Origin: Legionella rowbothamii
Lineage (GTDB): Bacteria > Pseudomonadota > Gammaproteobacteria > Legionellales > Legionellaceae
Reading direction: 5' to 3'
Assembly (NCBI RefSeq): GCF_900639985.1
Contig: NZ_CAAAIM010000001.1
Location: forward strand, 1,054,001-1,118,000
DNA length: 64,000 nucleotides
The notes under the pieces were generated by a model. The model was not told where the DNA came from, ran no database searches, and saw nothing but the letters and a program-made list of their open reading frames with translations. A program made the translations under genes and the position numbers. This document shows positions 53,809-62,189 of this stretch, in pieces (the first letter of the stretch is position 1; every line of letters begins with the position of its first letter).

Positions 53809-54675
53809 ATCTCTTTGTCGCGATTCGACTGCAATTTGCTCAATATTGCGTACAATATTTTTCGCAATATTATTGAGTGGCAAATCATTATCACCCTTTC
53901 CAAAAGGCTCTTCCAATTCTTCGGATAAAATCTCCAAACCAAGTAAAATATAGACAATCATCACCATCATCGGGATCACTAAGAAACCAAAGGTATTAAC
54001 CCAGCCAAACGGAAAAATTAAAGCATAAAAGAGTAAAGCTTGCTTCACAAAGAAGGCGAAAGGTGGAGGCACATGTGTATTAGCAATGCGTTCACAACCA
54101 CCAACAAGGTCGATTAGATTTACCACATGCGTATCTAGTGCCAAATATTGCTCTAATTGTAATTTATTTTCTTGGCGCAATTGATTGAGAATAACGTACA
54201 TCCTCTGCGTTACAAAAAGTACCGGGTTCTTTGAATCTATCTCATGAATACATAAAGACAGCAATTCAGTTTCCACCTCATCCGTTTCCTTGCGTAAATG
54301 AGCTTTGATAATAATGGGTAATTTAGTGAGTAATTCATAAAAGTCCTGATGCTTATTTAAACCAATGAAAGCATCAAACTTCAGGGCTAAATTACGGCAG
54401 TTATTATTAATTCCTCCCCACAATATGCGCCCTTCCCACCAGCGTGAATAACTGGTATTCACTCTAAAACTGATAACTATTGCTAAGATAAAGCTAAAAA
54501 TCAGATGAAATTGACCTATATTGTATTTTTTGGCATTCTCAAAAAAACAAAGGATCAAAATGGCATAAATAGTAACGATTGCAATAATCGGTAATAATTT
54601 TCGAAAAACCTTTTCTTTATAAAATAAAAAAAGATGAGGCACCCAGGTTAATAAATTATATGATTTTAGTTTCAA
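53803..54675 (-). CDS. Bestrophin/UPF0187 family anion channel
   Basis: 290 residues. Membrane helices near the N-terminus (~25-45 and 55-72) followed by the family hallmark RVNTSYSRWWEGRILWGGI. The central domain is helical and two further hydrophobic segments lie at ~205-240. Bacterial bestrophin homologues form pentameric channels. The stop overlaps the 3' end of the convergent gene by 6 bases. Confidence 0.85.
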   Translation of the reverse strand: MKLKSYNLLTWVPHLFLFYKEKVFRKLLPIIAIVTIYAILILCFFENAKKYNIGQFHLIFSFILAIVISFRVNTSYSRWWEGRILWGGINNNCRNLALKFDAFIGLNKHQDFYELLTKLPIIIKAHLRKETDEVETELLSLCIHEIDSKNPVLFVTQRMYVILNQLRQENKLQLEQYLALDTHVVNLIDLVGGCERIANTHVPPPFAFFVKQALLFYALIFPFGWVNTFGFLVIPMMVMIVYILLGLEILSEELEEPFGKGDNDLPLNNIAKNIVRNIEQIAVESRQRDL

Positions 54676-54777
54676 GAATGCTCCCTAACAAAAACAATTC
54701 ATGTGGTCATACATAAAAACATAGCAGATTATACTTCCAACAATAAAATCTCGTATCAACTAAACTAATAATTAATC

Positions 54778-56172
54778 ATGCGCCTATTGCAATGGAACCT
54801 TTATACCATGAACGGAAAGAAAGAACAGCAGCTTGCCGCAGATTCGTTAGGAATAGGAAAATCTATTGCCATGGGAACCGCTGGTTCCGCACCAGCATTT
54901 AGTGTCTCTGCAGCCACAGCGCCGCTTGTTATAACCGTAGGAATTTTAGCGCCAGCCAGCATTTTATATTGCGGGCTAGTCATGTTTGGAATTTCTTTAG
55001 CCTTTATTCATCTGAATAAGGTATTAGTTAATGCCGGTGCCTCCTATGCCTGGGTTTCCAAAATTTTTGGTTTGTATTTAGGCTTTTTTGTTGGGTGGAC
55101 CGTTCTAGTTTCTTCCGCATTATTTATGGTTTCAGGATCGCTTCCCGCCGCAACGGCCACTTTACTACTTATCAAGCCATCCCTAGGACATAGCCCTGGT
55201 TGGATTGCTTTTGTAAGCATTCTTTGGATCAGCGTCATTTCAGCAATAGCAATTAGAGGAATCAAGCCAACCGCCTACCTACAAGTATTAATGACCGGAT
55301 TTGAAGTCCTATTTTTGCTTTATGTGATTGTAATGGGCTCTATTCTTTTTGCCAAAACTCCGGCTCATCAATTTTCAATCGACTGGCTTTCTCTAACTCA
55401 TTTTACTCCCAGCTTATTTGCCAGTGGCGCGTTAGTTGCTGTATTTCTTTATTGGGGCTGGGATGTCACCTTAAATTTAAATGAAGAAACGAAAGATACA
55501 CAACATATTCCAGGCCTTGGCGCTTTTTGGTCTGTATTAATCATTATTTTAGTCTTTGTAGGATTTGCAATAGTGACACTACTTGCATTTACTGACAGCG
55601 AAATTCAACATTCTGGACCCAATATAATTTTTGCATTGGCCGATAAAATTATGCCCCGGCCTTGGAGTTACCTAGCAGTTATCACCGTAATGATTAGTTC
55701 GATTGGTACCTTACAAACAAACATTATTCAATTTACTCGAACTCTTTTTTCTGAAGCTCGAGATGGAACCATTCATTCTCGTTATGCCCATCTTCATCAA
55801 AAATGGAATACGCCCTGGGTGGCTATTGTGATTTTGTGGATTTTAGGCATTATCTTTTTGACGTTATCCTCTAATTACTCCACTATAAATCTCATCATCC
55901 ATGACTCCATCAATGCAATTAGCTTGTTGGTGGCTTTTTATTACAGTCTTACCGGATTTGCCTGCGCCTGGTACCATCGCCTCATATATAAAAACATATA
56001 TGAATTAATAGGTTATATTATTTGGCCAGCTTTCAGCGCAATCTTTCTTATTTTTATCGCCTGCCTAAGTATTCCTAAATTTAGTCTGATAACTGATATT
56101 ATTGGCATTGGGAGTATTCTTTTGGGTTTTATACCGTTAGGGTTTTATTGGCATGCACGGAAGAAAATGTAA
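54778..56172 (+). CDS. APC-superfamily amino-acid permease
   Basis: 464 residues, about 12 membrane helices. Helix 1 region SIAMGTAGSAPAFSVSAA and the GWDVTLNLNEETKD segment are typical of APC permeases of the GabP/YhdG-like type. A second ATG at 54808 (MNGKKEQQL), with GGAAC upstream, may be the true start because the first has no RBS. Substrate not predictable. Monocistronic. Confidence 0.85.
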   Translation: MRLLQWNLYTMNGKKEQQLAADSLGIGKSIAMGTAGSAPAFSVSAATAPLVITVGILAPASILYCGLVMFGISLAFIHLNKVLVNAGASYAWVSKIFGLYLGFFVGWTVLVSSALFMVSGSLPAATATLLLIKPSLGHSPGWIAFVSILWISVISAIAIRGIKPTAYLQVLMTGFEVLFLLYVIVMGSILFAKTPAHQFSIDWLSLTHFTPSLFASGALVAVFLYWGWDVTLNLNEETKDTQHIPGLGAFWSVLIIILVFVGFAIVTLLAFTDSEIQHSGPNIIFALADKIMPRPWSYLAVITVMISSIGTLQTNIIQFTRTLFSEARDGTIHSRYAHLHQKWNTPWVAIVILWILGIIFLTLSSNYSTINLIIHDSINAISLLVAFYYSLTGFACAWYHRLIYKNIYELIGYIIWPAFSAIFLIFIACLSIPKFSLITDIIGIGSILLGFIPLGFYWHARKKM

Positions 56173-56311
56173 TCTTGATGGGGCACGTAGCAGCTAAGCA
56201 AGTATTAATCAGTACCACTTTTTGATGAAGATCAAGAAACACTCTATTTCTAAAATCATTAAAATCCGGCTAATATAAGACATCTTTAAAAATCATAAGA
56301 AAGGATTCCCC

Positions 56312-58009
56312 ATGAGTGATTTTTTTCAAACACCCCCATGCTTAAATAATCAATACGATGATGATGTAGTTCTCAAAAACTATCTCGAATGGAAGCTTCC
56401 TGCAACCATGCTTAATGAAATTCAACCTGAATTACAGCATTTAGGGCAAAGGGTTATTGAAGAGATCTATCAGTTAGGGCAAGAAGCAGAAGCTTACCCT
56501 CCCAAGCATGTTCCCTATGATCCTTGGGGAAAGCGAATTGATCATATTGAAGTACATGCTGCCTGGAACGCATTGGATCGCATTTCAGCCGAAGAAAAGC
56601 TTATTGCCATTGGTTATGAACGTAAACACGACGCGCTATCACGCATACACCAATTTGCCAAACTTTATTTATTCCACCCCTCCTCCGCAATTTATACCTG
56701 CCCGCTCGCAATGACTGATGGCGCAGCGCGCGCTTTAGAGCTGTATGCGGATGACTCTCTTAAGCACCGTGCTTTTTCACATTTAACCTCAACAGATCCA
56801 TCCCAGTTCTGGACCTCTGGACAATGGATGACCGAGCGTACTGGCGGCTCCGACGTAAGTGGTACATCGACTATTGCGAAAGCAGATGGAACTCAGTTTC
56901 GTTTAAGTGGTGTTAAATGGTTTACTTCAGCAACCACTTCACAAATGGCTATGACACTGGCGCGTATTGAAGGAGCACCTGAAGGGAGTCGGGGGCTAAG
57001 TTTATTTTATTTGGAGCTACGCGACCCTCAAGGCATGCTCAATGGCATACGTATCAATCGCTTAAAAGACAAGCTAGGAACGCGAGCCCTTCCTACCGCG
57101 GAATTAACGCTGGATAATGCTCAAGCAACCTTAGTTGGAGGTATGGGGGATGGGGTAAAAAAAATATCCTCACTGTTTAATATTACCCGCATTTATAATG
57201 CCTGCTGTGCTGTTGGTTATATGCGTCGTGCACTTGCTCTTGCACGTGATTATGCAAATAAGCGTGTTGCTTTTGGTCGTCCGCTATCCCAACATGGTCT
57301 ACATCTGGAAACATTAGCTCACATGCACCTAGAATTCACTGGCGCCTTCCATCTTGTTTTCCATGCGATTGAATTGCTCGGTAAAGACGAAGTAGGTACA
57401 GCTACAGAACGTGAACGCTCCCTATTAAGACTTTTAACCCCGCTTGCTAAATTGTACACAGCCAAACAAGCTATTGCGGTAGTCAGCGAAGCCTTGGAAG
57501 CTTTTGGTGGGGCAGGATATATTGAGGATACCGGGCTTCCGCAATTATTGCGTAACGCCCAAGTTCTATCTATTTGGGAAGGAACCACAAATATTTTAAG
57601 TCTGGACGTCTTACGAGCCATTGAAAAAGAAAATGCAGCCACAGCCTTTTTCGAGGATGTTGCCCAACGCCTTGACATGATCAACAACCCTAAACTTCAG
57701 TCAGCCAAAAACAATACTGTAGAAGCAGCACAAACAATTCAACGCTATATGGTTTCTATGTCTCATAGGAATAGTGAAGAACAGCAAATAGGCGCCCGTC
57801 ATTTTGCTTTTGCCTTAACTCAAACCTATATAGCTAGCTTGCTATTAGAATATGCTGAATGGGCTTTGCAAGCAAATAAAGATCCTCTTGCCCTAATTAG
57901 CGCAACACGTTGGTGTGCCAGAAATCTGACGAATTTACTTGAATCTTCTGAAGCCCACAAAAAAGAATCTTTTCTATTGGCGATGAACGAACTAAATACC
58001 CTCAGCTAG
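56312..58009 (+). CDS. Acyl-CoA dehydrogenase family protein, AidB-like
   Basis: 565 residues, longer than ordinary acyl-CoA dehydrogenases (~380) and similar in layout to E. coli AidB (541). FAD-binding blocks: PLAMTDGAARALELY, WMTERTGGSDVSGTSTIA, GVKWFTSATTSQMAM and EAFGGAGYIEDTGLPQLLRN followed by SIWEGTTNILSLDVLRA. AidB binds DNA and is linked to alkylation stress, but DNA binding here is not evident. AGAAAGGA precedes the start. Confidence 0.85.
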   Translation: MSDFFQTPPCLNNQYDDDVVLKNYLEWKLPATMLNEIQPELQHLGQRVIEEIYQLGQEAEAYPPKHVPYDPWGKRIDHIEVHAAWNALDRISAEEKLIAIGYERKHDALSRIHQFAKLYLFHPSSAIYTCPLAMTDGAARALELYADDSLKHRAFSHLTSTDPSQFWTSGQWMTERTGGSDVSGTSTIAKADGTQFRLSGVKWFTSATTSQMAMTLARIEGAPEGSRGLSLFYLELRDPQGMLNGIRINRLKDKLGTRALPTAELTLDNAQATLVGGMGDGVKKISSLFNITRIYNACCAVGYMRRALALARDYANKRVAFGRPLSQHGLHLETLAHMHLEFTGAFHLVFHAIELLGKDEVGTATERERSLLRLLTPLAKLYTAKQAIAVVSEALEAFGGAGYIEDTGLPQLLRNAQVLSIWEGTTNILSLDVLRAIEKENAATAFFEDVAQRLDMINNPKLQSAKNNTVEAAQTIQRYMVSMSHRNSEEQQIGARHFAFALTQTYIASLLLEYAEWALQANKDPLALISATRWCARNLTNLLESSEAHKKESFLLAMNELNTLS

Positions 58010-58033
58010 GGAGTGCACAAGGCTTTTTGCCTC

Positions 58034-58066
58034 CATATCCCGTATTACGACTTCGTCTAATACGGG
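58034..58066. repeat. Palindromic intergenic element (CATATCCCGTATTA type), copy 2
   Basis: CCCGTATTA (58039-58047) pairs with TAATACGGG (58058-58066); an inner GAC/GTC stem extends the hairpin. The 14-nt CATATCCCGTATTA string at 58034-58047 is identical to that at 21016-21029. Both sit after a stop codon and before a gggcta...ccctc stretch, so they look like copies of one element. Confidence 0.5.
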
Positions 58067-58183
58067 CTAAGTCCCTCAAAATACTCTATGATCAAAAAAT
58101 AGATCAAAAAAGTACTGTTGTTAATATTTTGTTAATTATTCATTCATACAATAAGGCAGATTTTAACGCTAATCTAGAGGTTT

Positions 58184-59278
58184 ATGATGCCAGGCGATCC
58201 TAAAACACCTGCTAATACTGACGAACAACAAAAACAATTGCCTCAATCTGGCCCCTCTCCAATAAAAATACCTCCAGCTGTCTGGTATGCCAGTAACTTT
58301 TTAACCGTTGCAGGAGCAACTAACATCGCCATTCTTAGCATACAAAGCCCGACGAAAACTTTACTGGCACGCATGGCCGCGCAAGCTCCAGTAGTACCCT
58401 CTCTATCAGGCGGAACCTTTGGGTTTTTTAGAGCGCTTTATACAGGAACAAAAACTAGCCTTTATAGCTCTGCAGCGCGAACTACTTATGTTACTACCAC
58501 TAAAAATAATAGGCCCATTGAGAGCTTGGTTGGAGAATCTCTTGTACGGGAAGAAACAACCCGTGAAGAACCACTCAGACCAACACAAAAAATCCCATTC
58601 AGCTACACAATGCACGCAGCGTTTTGGGACCTTGCAATAACGCAAATACCTGATTCATTGGCGCAAATGAAAAAAACACCCGGTCTTTTGCCTCCTAATT
58701 TTAAATGGTATACCCCTCATAATGTCCAAGCACTTTTATTAAATGGGTTTTCAGCACGGTATGCTTCCGGAATTATTAATTTCACTGCTATGTTACAATT
58801 TGAAACATGGATGGCGAATCAATTAAGCATGCAGAATTCAACATCCAAACATGCTACTGCTGGAGCAATTAGTGGTGCTTTCGGTGCTTTAGCGGCATAT
58901 CCTTTCGCCTCACTTAAAGATTTAACTCTAGCACGAACCAAAGTTTCTCAGAGCGGGCAATTAATTAATGAGACAACATATAATGTAATAAAAAACCTTT
59001 ACAGTGATTTTTATCAAAATCCGACACAGGCCGCTAAAACGTTTATTACTTATTCAGGGAAACAAATTCCATTAAGAATGGCTCTTTCAGCAATGATCTT
59101 TTCGCTTATTGCGGGTATTGGAGAAAAACTCGGCCCCACCCCCTTAGCTAAGATAGTTCCTTCAGAAAATCAACCGGATACAGAAGCTTTAAAATCGTAT
59201 CGATTTTTTGCGACCAAAGAAAAAGCCGAAGAACCCCAAACGGTCCTCGAAGCATCTCCTTCAGCAAAACCTAAATAA
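58184..59278 (+). CDS. Mitochondrial-carrier-like protein, candidate effector
   Basis: 364 residues. Three repeats resembling the mitochondrial carrier family: residues ~35-90 (SPTKTLLARMAAQ, Pro56), ~145-210 (QIPDSLAQMKK, Pro156) and ~224-315 (HATAGAISGAFGALAAYP then FASLKDLTLARTKVSQ, Pro240 and Lys245). The spacing of the Pro-containing motifs (100 and 84) fits the ~100-residue carrier repeat. Acidic motif residues are mostly lost. L. pneumophila has a characterised effector of this fold, LncP. The N-terminal ~30 and C-terminal ~45 residues are polar. AGAGGT precedes the start. Confidence 0.7.
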   Translation: MMPGDPKTPANTDEQQKQLPQSGPSPIKIPPAVWYASNFLTVAGATNIAILSIQSPTKTLLARMAAQAPVVPSLSGGTFGFFRALYTGTKTSLYSSAARTTYVTTTKNNRPIESLVGESLVREETTREEPLRPTQKIPFSYTMHAAFWDLAITQIPDSLAQMKKTPGLLPPNFKWYTPHNVQALLLNGFSARYASGIINFTAMLQFETWMANQLSMQNSTSKHATAGAISGAFGALAAYPFASLKDLTLARTKVSQSGQLINETTYNVIKNLYSDFYQNPTQAAKTFITYSGKQIPLRMALSAMIFSLIAGIGEKLGPTPLAKIVPSENQPDTEALKSYRFFATKEKAEEPQTVLEASPSAKPK

Positions 59279-59384
59279 TTTCTGTTGCCTACGCCCTATG
59301 GCGTATCTGCTGGCGTAGGCAAAGATGTGACTAGGGTGCTCTTGCTTGCAACGGGCCACATTTGCTCAAAAATAGAAAAAAGGG

Positions 59385-59412
59385 GTGATTTTTATCACTT
59401 CAACGGTATAAT
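59385..59412 (+). promoter_or_regulatory. Candidate promoter with operator-like palindrome
   Basis: TATAAT at 59407-59412 lies 29 bases before the ATG of the small gene at 59442. Just upstream GTGAT/ATCAC (59385-59389/59394-59398) forms a 5-bp inverted repeat with a TTTT centre overlapping the -35 region, a possible repressor site. No good -35 hexamer, so moderate only. Confidence 0.35.
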
Positions 59413-59441
59413 ATCAACATATTCAATAAAGGGAAATGATT

Positions 59442-59639
59442 ATGCTAAGTCTATTTTGTAAGGCAGCAACCAATACAGGAGTAGTAGTAGCCTCGACGAC
59501 AATCGCCCATATTACCTACTCTGTATCTCGTGATGTTCAAAATAGATATTTTCTATGGCAAAGCACTTTACCCCAAAATTCCGAATCCACCTCTTCTAGA
59601 AAAGAACAAAAAGACGTTAATGTACTTACTCCTAACTAA
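59442..59639 (+). CDS. Small hypothetical protein
   Basis: 65 residues. AAAGGGAA followed by ATG at 59442 gives the best RBS spacing; the ATG 6 bases upstream is too close. One moderately hydrophobic segment (~9-26, ATNTGVVVASTTIAHITYSV) and a polar C-terminus rich in Ser, Lys and Asn. No family recognised. It lies alone between the carrier-like gene and the OmpH-like chaperone gene. Confidence 0.45.
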   Translation: MLSLFCKAATNTGVVVASTTIAHITYSVSRDVQNRYFLWQSTLPQNSESTSSRKEQKDVNVLTPN

Positions 59640-59736
59640 TTTATTTTTAAAATAAAAACATCAAAAACGATGCTTGAACTCTTCAATAATTCACCCTATG
59701 ATGACCTTCGAAATTTAACTCATTAGGGAATTTATT

Positions 59737-60228
59737 ATGAAAAAAATACTTGGATTTATCTTATTAGCTTGTTGTGCACCATTTGCTTTAGCAGCAGACC
59801 AATTAAAAATCGGTGTGGTCAATGTTACTGAATTGTATAACAATTCTGCATTCATCCAAAACAGCAGTAAAGCCCTTCAAGAAGACATTAAAGGAATGGA
59901 AGAAAAATTACAGGCTCAAAAAGCGAAGATACAAGCATTAATGGGTTCTTATGAAAAAACCAGCGATGACAAAAAGAAAACCGTAGCGCAAGCAATTACT
60001 GCAGAGCAAACCCAACTAAATAAAATGAGCCAAGCGTATCAGAAAAAAATTCAAGAAGTTCAAGCCGAAGGACTAAAAAAATTCACTGATTTAGTGAAAT
60101 CAACAGTTAATAAAATTGCTAAAGAAAAACAACTTAATGCAGTACTCAATTCCAACTCCGTGGTTTTTTCCGACAACTCTTGGGTTGATATTACTAGTGA
60201 TGTTGAAGCTGCAATGCCTAAAGAGTAA
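59737..60228 (+). CDS. OmpH/Skp-family periplasmic chaperone
   Basis: 163 residues. Signal peptide ends at PFALA (~20). The mature protein starts with LKIGVVNVTELYNNS, the beta-strand opening of the OmpH/Skp fold, followed by a coiled-coil hairpin (~45-125) rich in Lys, Gln and Glu, and returns to a beta strand with ALNAVLNSNSVVF. Skp trimers hold unfolded outer-membrane proteins. It is outside the usual bamA-skp-lpxD cluster, so it may be a paralogue rather than the main Skp; the symbol is therefore left blank. Confidence 0.8.
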   Translation: MKKILGFILLACCAPFALAADQLKIGVVNVTELYNNSAFIQNSSKALQEDIKGMEEKLQAQKAKIQALMGSYEKTSDDKKKTVAQAITAEQTQLNKMSQAYQKKIQEVQAEGLKKFTDLVKSTVNKIAKEKQLNAVLNSNSVVFSDNSWVDITSDVEAAMPKE

Positions 60229-60243
60229 TTGTTTTACTCTCTT

Positions 60244-60280
60244 TTGTAGGTTGGCCCTTAGTGTATAGGACAACCTACAA
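60244..60280. repeat. GTAGG...CCTAC inverted repeat between convergent genes
   Basis: TTGTAGGTTG (60244-60253) and CAACCTACAA (60271-60280) are perfect 10-bp arms with a 17-nt loop, lying exactly between the convergent chaperone and glycosylase genes. A bidirectional terminator role is likely by position. Confidence 0.65.
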
Positions 60281-60290
60281 TTGTTAATCA

Positions 60291-60905
60291 TTAAGTTGAA
60301 AGAGGATTAGTCACGCTCCCTCCTTCCTCTAAAAATTTCCTCACAGCAAGTAAATCAGCATAGGTCTTTTTTTTATCTACAGGCCTTCTCAACAAATATG
60401 CAGGATGATAGCTAACCATAAACGGTATCTTTTTATAATAATGAATTCTATTACGTAATTGGTTCAAGGCCACAGGTTTATTAAGTAAAAACTGACCGGC
60501 AAAACGCCCCAAAGCCAAAATAAGATCCGGTTGGATAAGTTCGATTTGCTGCTCTAAATAAGTACTACATTCCACAATTTCCTCTAACTGAGGATCACGA
60601 TTATTCGGAGGACGGCATTTCAAAACATTGGCAATATAAAAATCCTCCTCAAACAGATTCACACTCTGCATCATTTGGTTCAATAAACCACCTGCTTTTC
60701 CCACAAAAGGTTTACCTTGTTGATCCTCATAAAACCCAGGGGCCTCTCCAATAATCATCAGCTTCGCTTGAGGACTGCCACGAAAAAAAACTGTTTGCTT
60801 ACGAGTCTTATGAAGAGGGCAACGAGTACATCCAGCAACCTCATTTGCTAATCCAGATAAAAGAGCTTCACAGGAAGACTCTGCTTGGGTTTGAACATCA
60901 GACAT
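60291..60905 (-). CDS. Uracil-DNA glycosylase, family 4 (iron-sulfur)
   Basis: 204 residues. Removes uracil from DNA in base-excision repair. Family-4 motif GEAPGFYED (53-61) and four cluster Cys: C26 and C29 (CTRCPLH), C97 (KCRPPNNRDP) and C113 (ECSTYL). The C-terminal SYHPAYLLRR fits the family's second motif. Convergent with the chaperone gene. Confidence 0.92.
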   Translation of the reverse strand: MSDVQTQAESSCEALLSGLANEVAGCTRCPLHKTRKQTVFFRGSPQAKLMIIGEAPGFYEDQQGKPFVGKAGGLLNQMMQSVNLFEEDFYIANVLKCRPPNNRDPQLEEIVECSTYLEQQIELIQPDLILALGRFAGQFLLNKPVALNQLRNRIHYYKKIPFMVSYHPAYLLRRPVDKKKTYADLLAVRKFLEEGGSVTNPLST

Positions 60906-61126
60906 GAAACACTCATAACATCATAATAACACCGCGATACACTATAAGAAAAAAAGTGACGTAGCAAGATTTATTGGCATCAACTTTAGGCTTTTTCCTG
61001 TCTCTTTCCATCGTATTGAAGTAGCGCAACAGAGTAAACAGGAGTATTAGGGCAGAGTCTAGTTAAGTAGCCCTACAGAAAAATTTATTTTATACTCCAC
61101 GCAAGCAAAACTACGGAACATAATTC

Positions 61127-61984
61127 ATGGCCCTAGAAAAACAAATCAATCCACATTCAGCGGATACAGCATTCAATGATGGTCGTTTAAAACAAGCTCA
61201 ATTAAAAATGCTAGCAATGCTGGAAGTTATCGATGCGATTTGTCAGAAACATAGTCTTGATTATTGGCTTGATGCAGGTACGCTTTTAGGTGCTGTTCGT
61301 CATCAAGGTTTCATTCCGTGGGATGATGATATGGATATTGCCATGCCTCGAGCTAGTTATGAAGAGTTCTTGCGCATCGCTCCACAAGAATTACCGGATC
61401 ACATCTGGTTGCAAACCATCCATACAGATCCCGGCTACTTTAATATGGCAACCCCATTAAAAATTAGAGATCGCTCCAGCCGTTACATCGAGAAACATGA
61501 ACAAGGCAATGAACCCTATGTACAAGGGATTTTTATCGATGTTTTTGTTTATGACCGCATGCCTGAAGATCAAAAACAACGTAAACGTTATAAGTTTCTA
61601 GCAAAAAAAATCTCTCGCTTTTTAAGCACCAAGTATGGGGCAGTTAGTATTGGCCATCATGTTGGGGTCTATAAAGCGCTTGGAAAGCTTCTCCCTAAAT
61701 CCATGTTGGAATCGAGCTTGGACTCTATCATTCAAAAAGCAAATAATAGTGACAGTCCTTATTGGGGTCGTGGCTATAATTGTGTAGGAAAAAACTTCCT
61801 AAAACAAGAAGATATCTATCCTTTAAAACGAACCCTATTTGAAACAGGTCATTTTAATATTCCGAATAATGCAGCAGAACTATTAACTCAACAATTTGGC
61901 GACTACCTCACCCTGCCCCCAGAAAATCAGCGGGTCATGCGTCATTGTAAGGAATTGATTCCTAATTTAGATTCGTCGGTGTAG
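61127..61984 (+). CDS. LicD-family phosphotransferase
   Basis: 285 residues. The LicD fold signature is complete: YWLDAGTLLGAVRHQGFIPW followed by DDDMDIAMPR with the metal-binding acidic residues. LicD proteins transfer phosphocholine or related groups to surface glycans. The target here is unknown; no licABC genes accompany it. It lies upstream of an ABC-F gene; the intervening 205 bp contain a GTAG...CCTAC-like repeat. The stop TAG lies inside the first arm of that repeat. Confidence 0.87.
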   Translation: MALEKQINPHSADTAFNDGRLKQAQLKMLAMLEVIDAICQKHSLDYWLDAGTLLGAVRHQGFIPWDDDMDIAMPRASYEEFLRIAPQELPDHIWLQTIHTDPGYFNMATPLKIRDRSSRYIEKHEQGNEPYVQGIFIDVFVYDRMPEDQKQRKRYKFLAKKISRFLSTKYGAVSIGHHVGVYKALGKLLPKSMLESSLDSIIQKANNSDSPYWGRGYNCVGKNFLKQEDIYPLKRTLFETGHFNIPNNAAELLTQQFGDYLTLPPENQRVMRHCKELIPNLDSSV

Positions 61985-62039
61985 CCCAGAATTGAGTGGA
62001 GCATGAGTCTTGTTTGCTGAGCTTAAAAGCCCATCCTAC
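61981..62039. repeat. Degenerate GTAG...CCTAC element
   Basis: GTAGCCCA (61981-61988) and CCATCCTAC (62031-62039) form a poor inverted repeat around a longer loop, with core letters like the other elements. The licD-like stop codon TAG is part of the left arm. The remainder of the gap to 62190 shows no gene. Confidence 0.3.
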
Positions 62040-62189
62040 TCGTAAATTGACAAGTCATCTCTCTTTGATTAACATAATATCTGTCAAATTTTATCAATGA
62101 GGCTCGAACACATCATGAACAAAGTTTCTTAAGTACGCCCTAATCCGGGCAAGTTAATTAATCGCCCTTTAGAACACTTAAGAGAGTTT

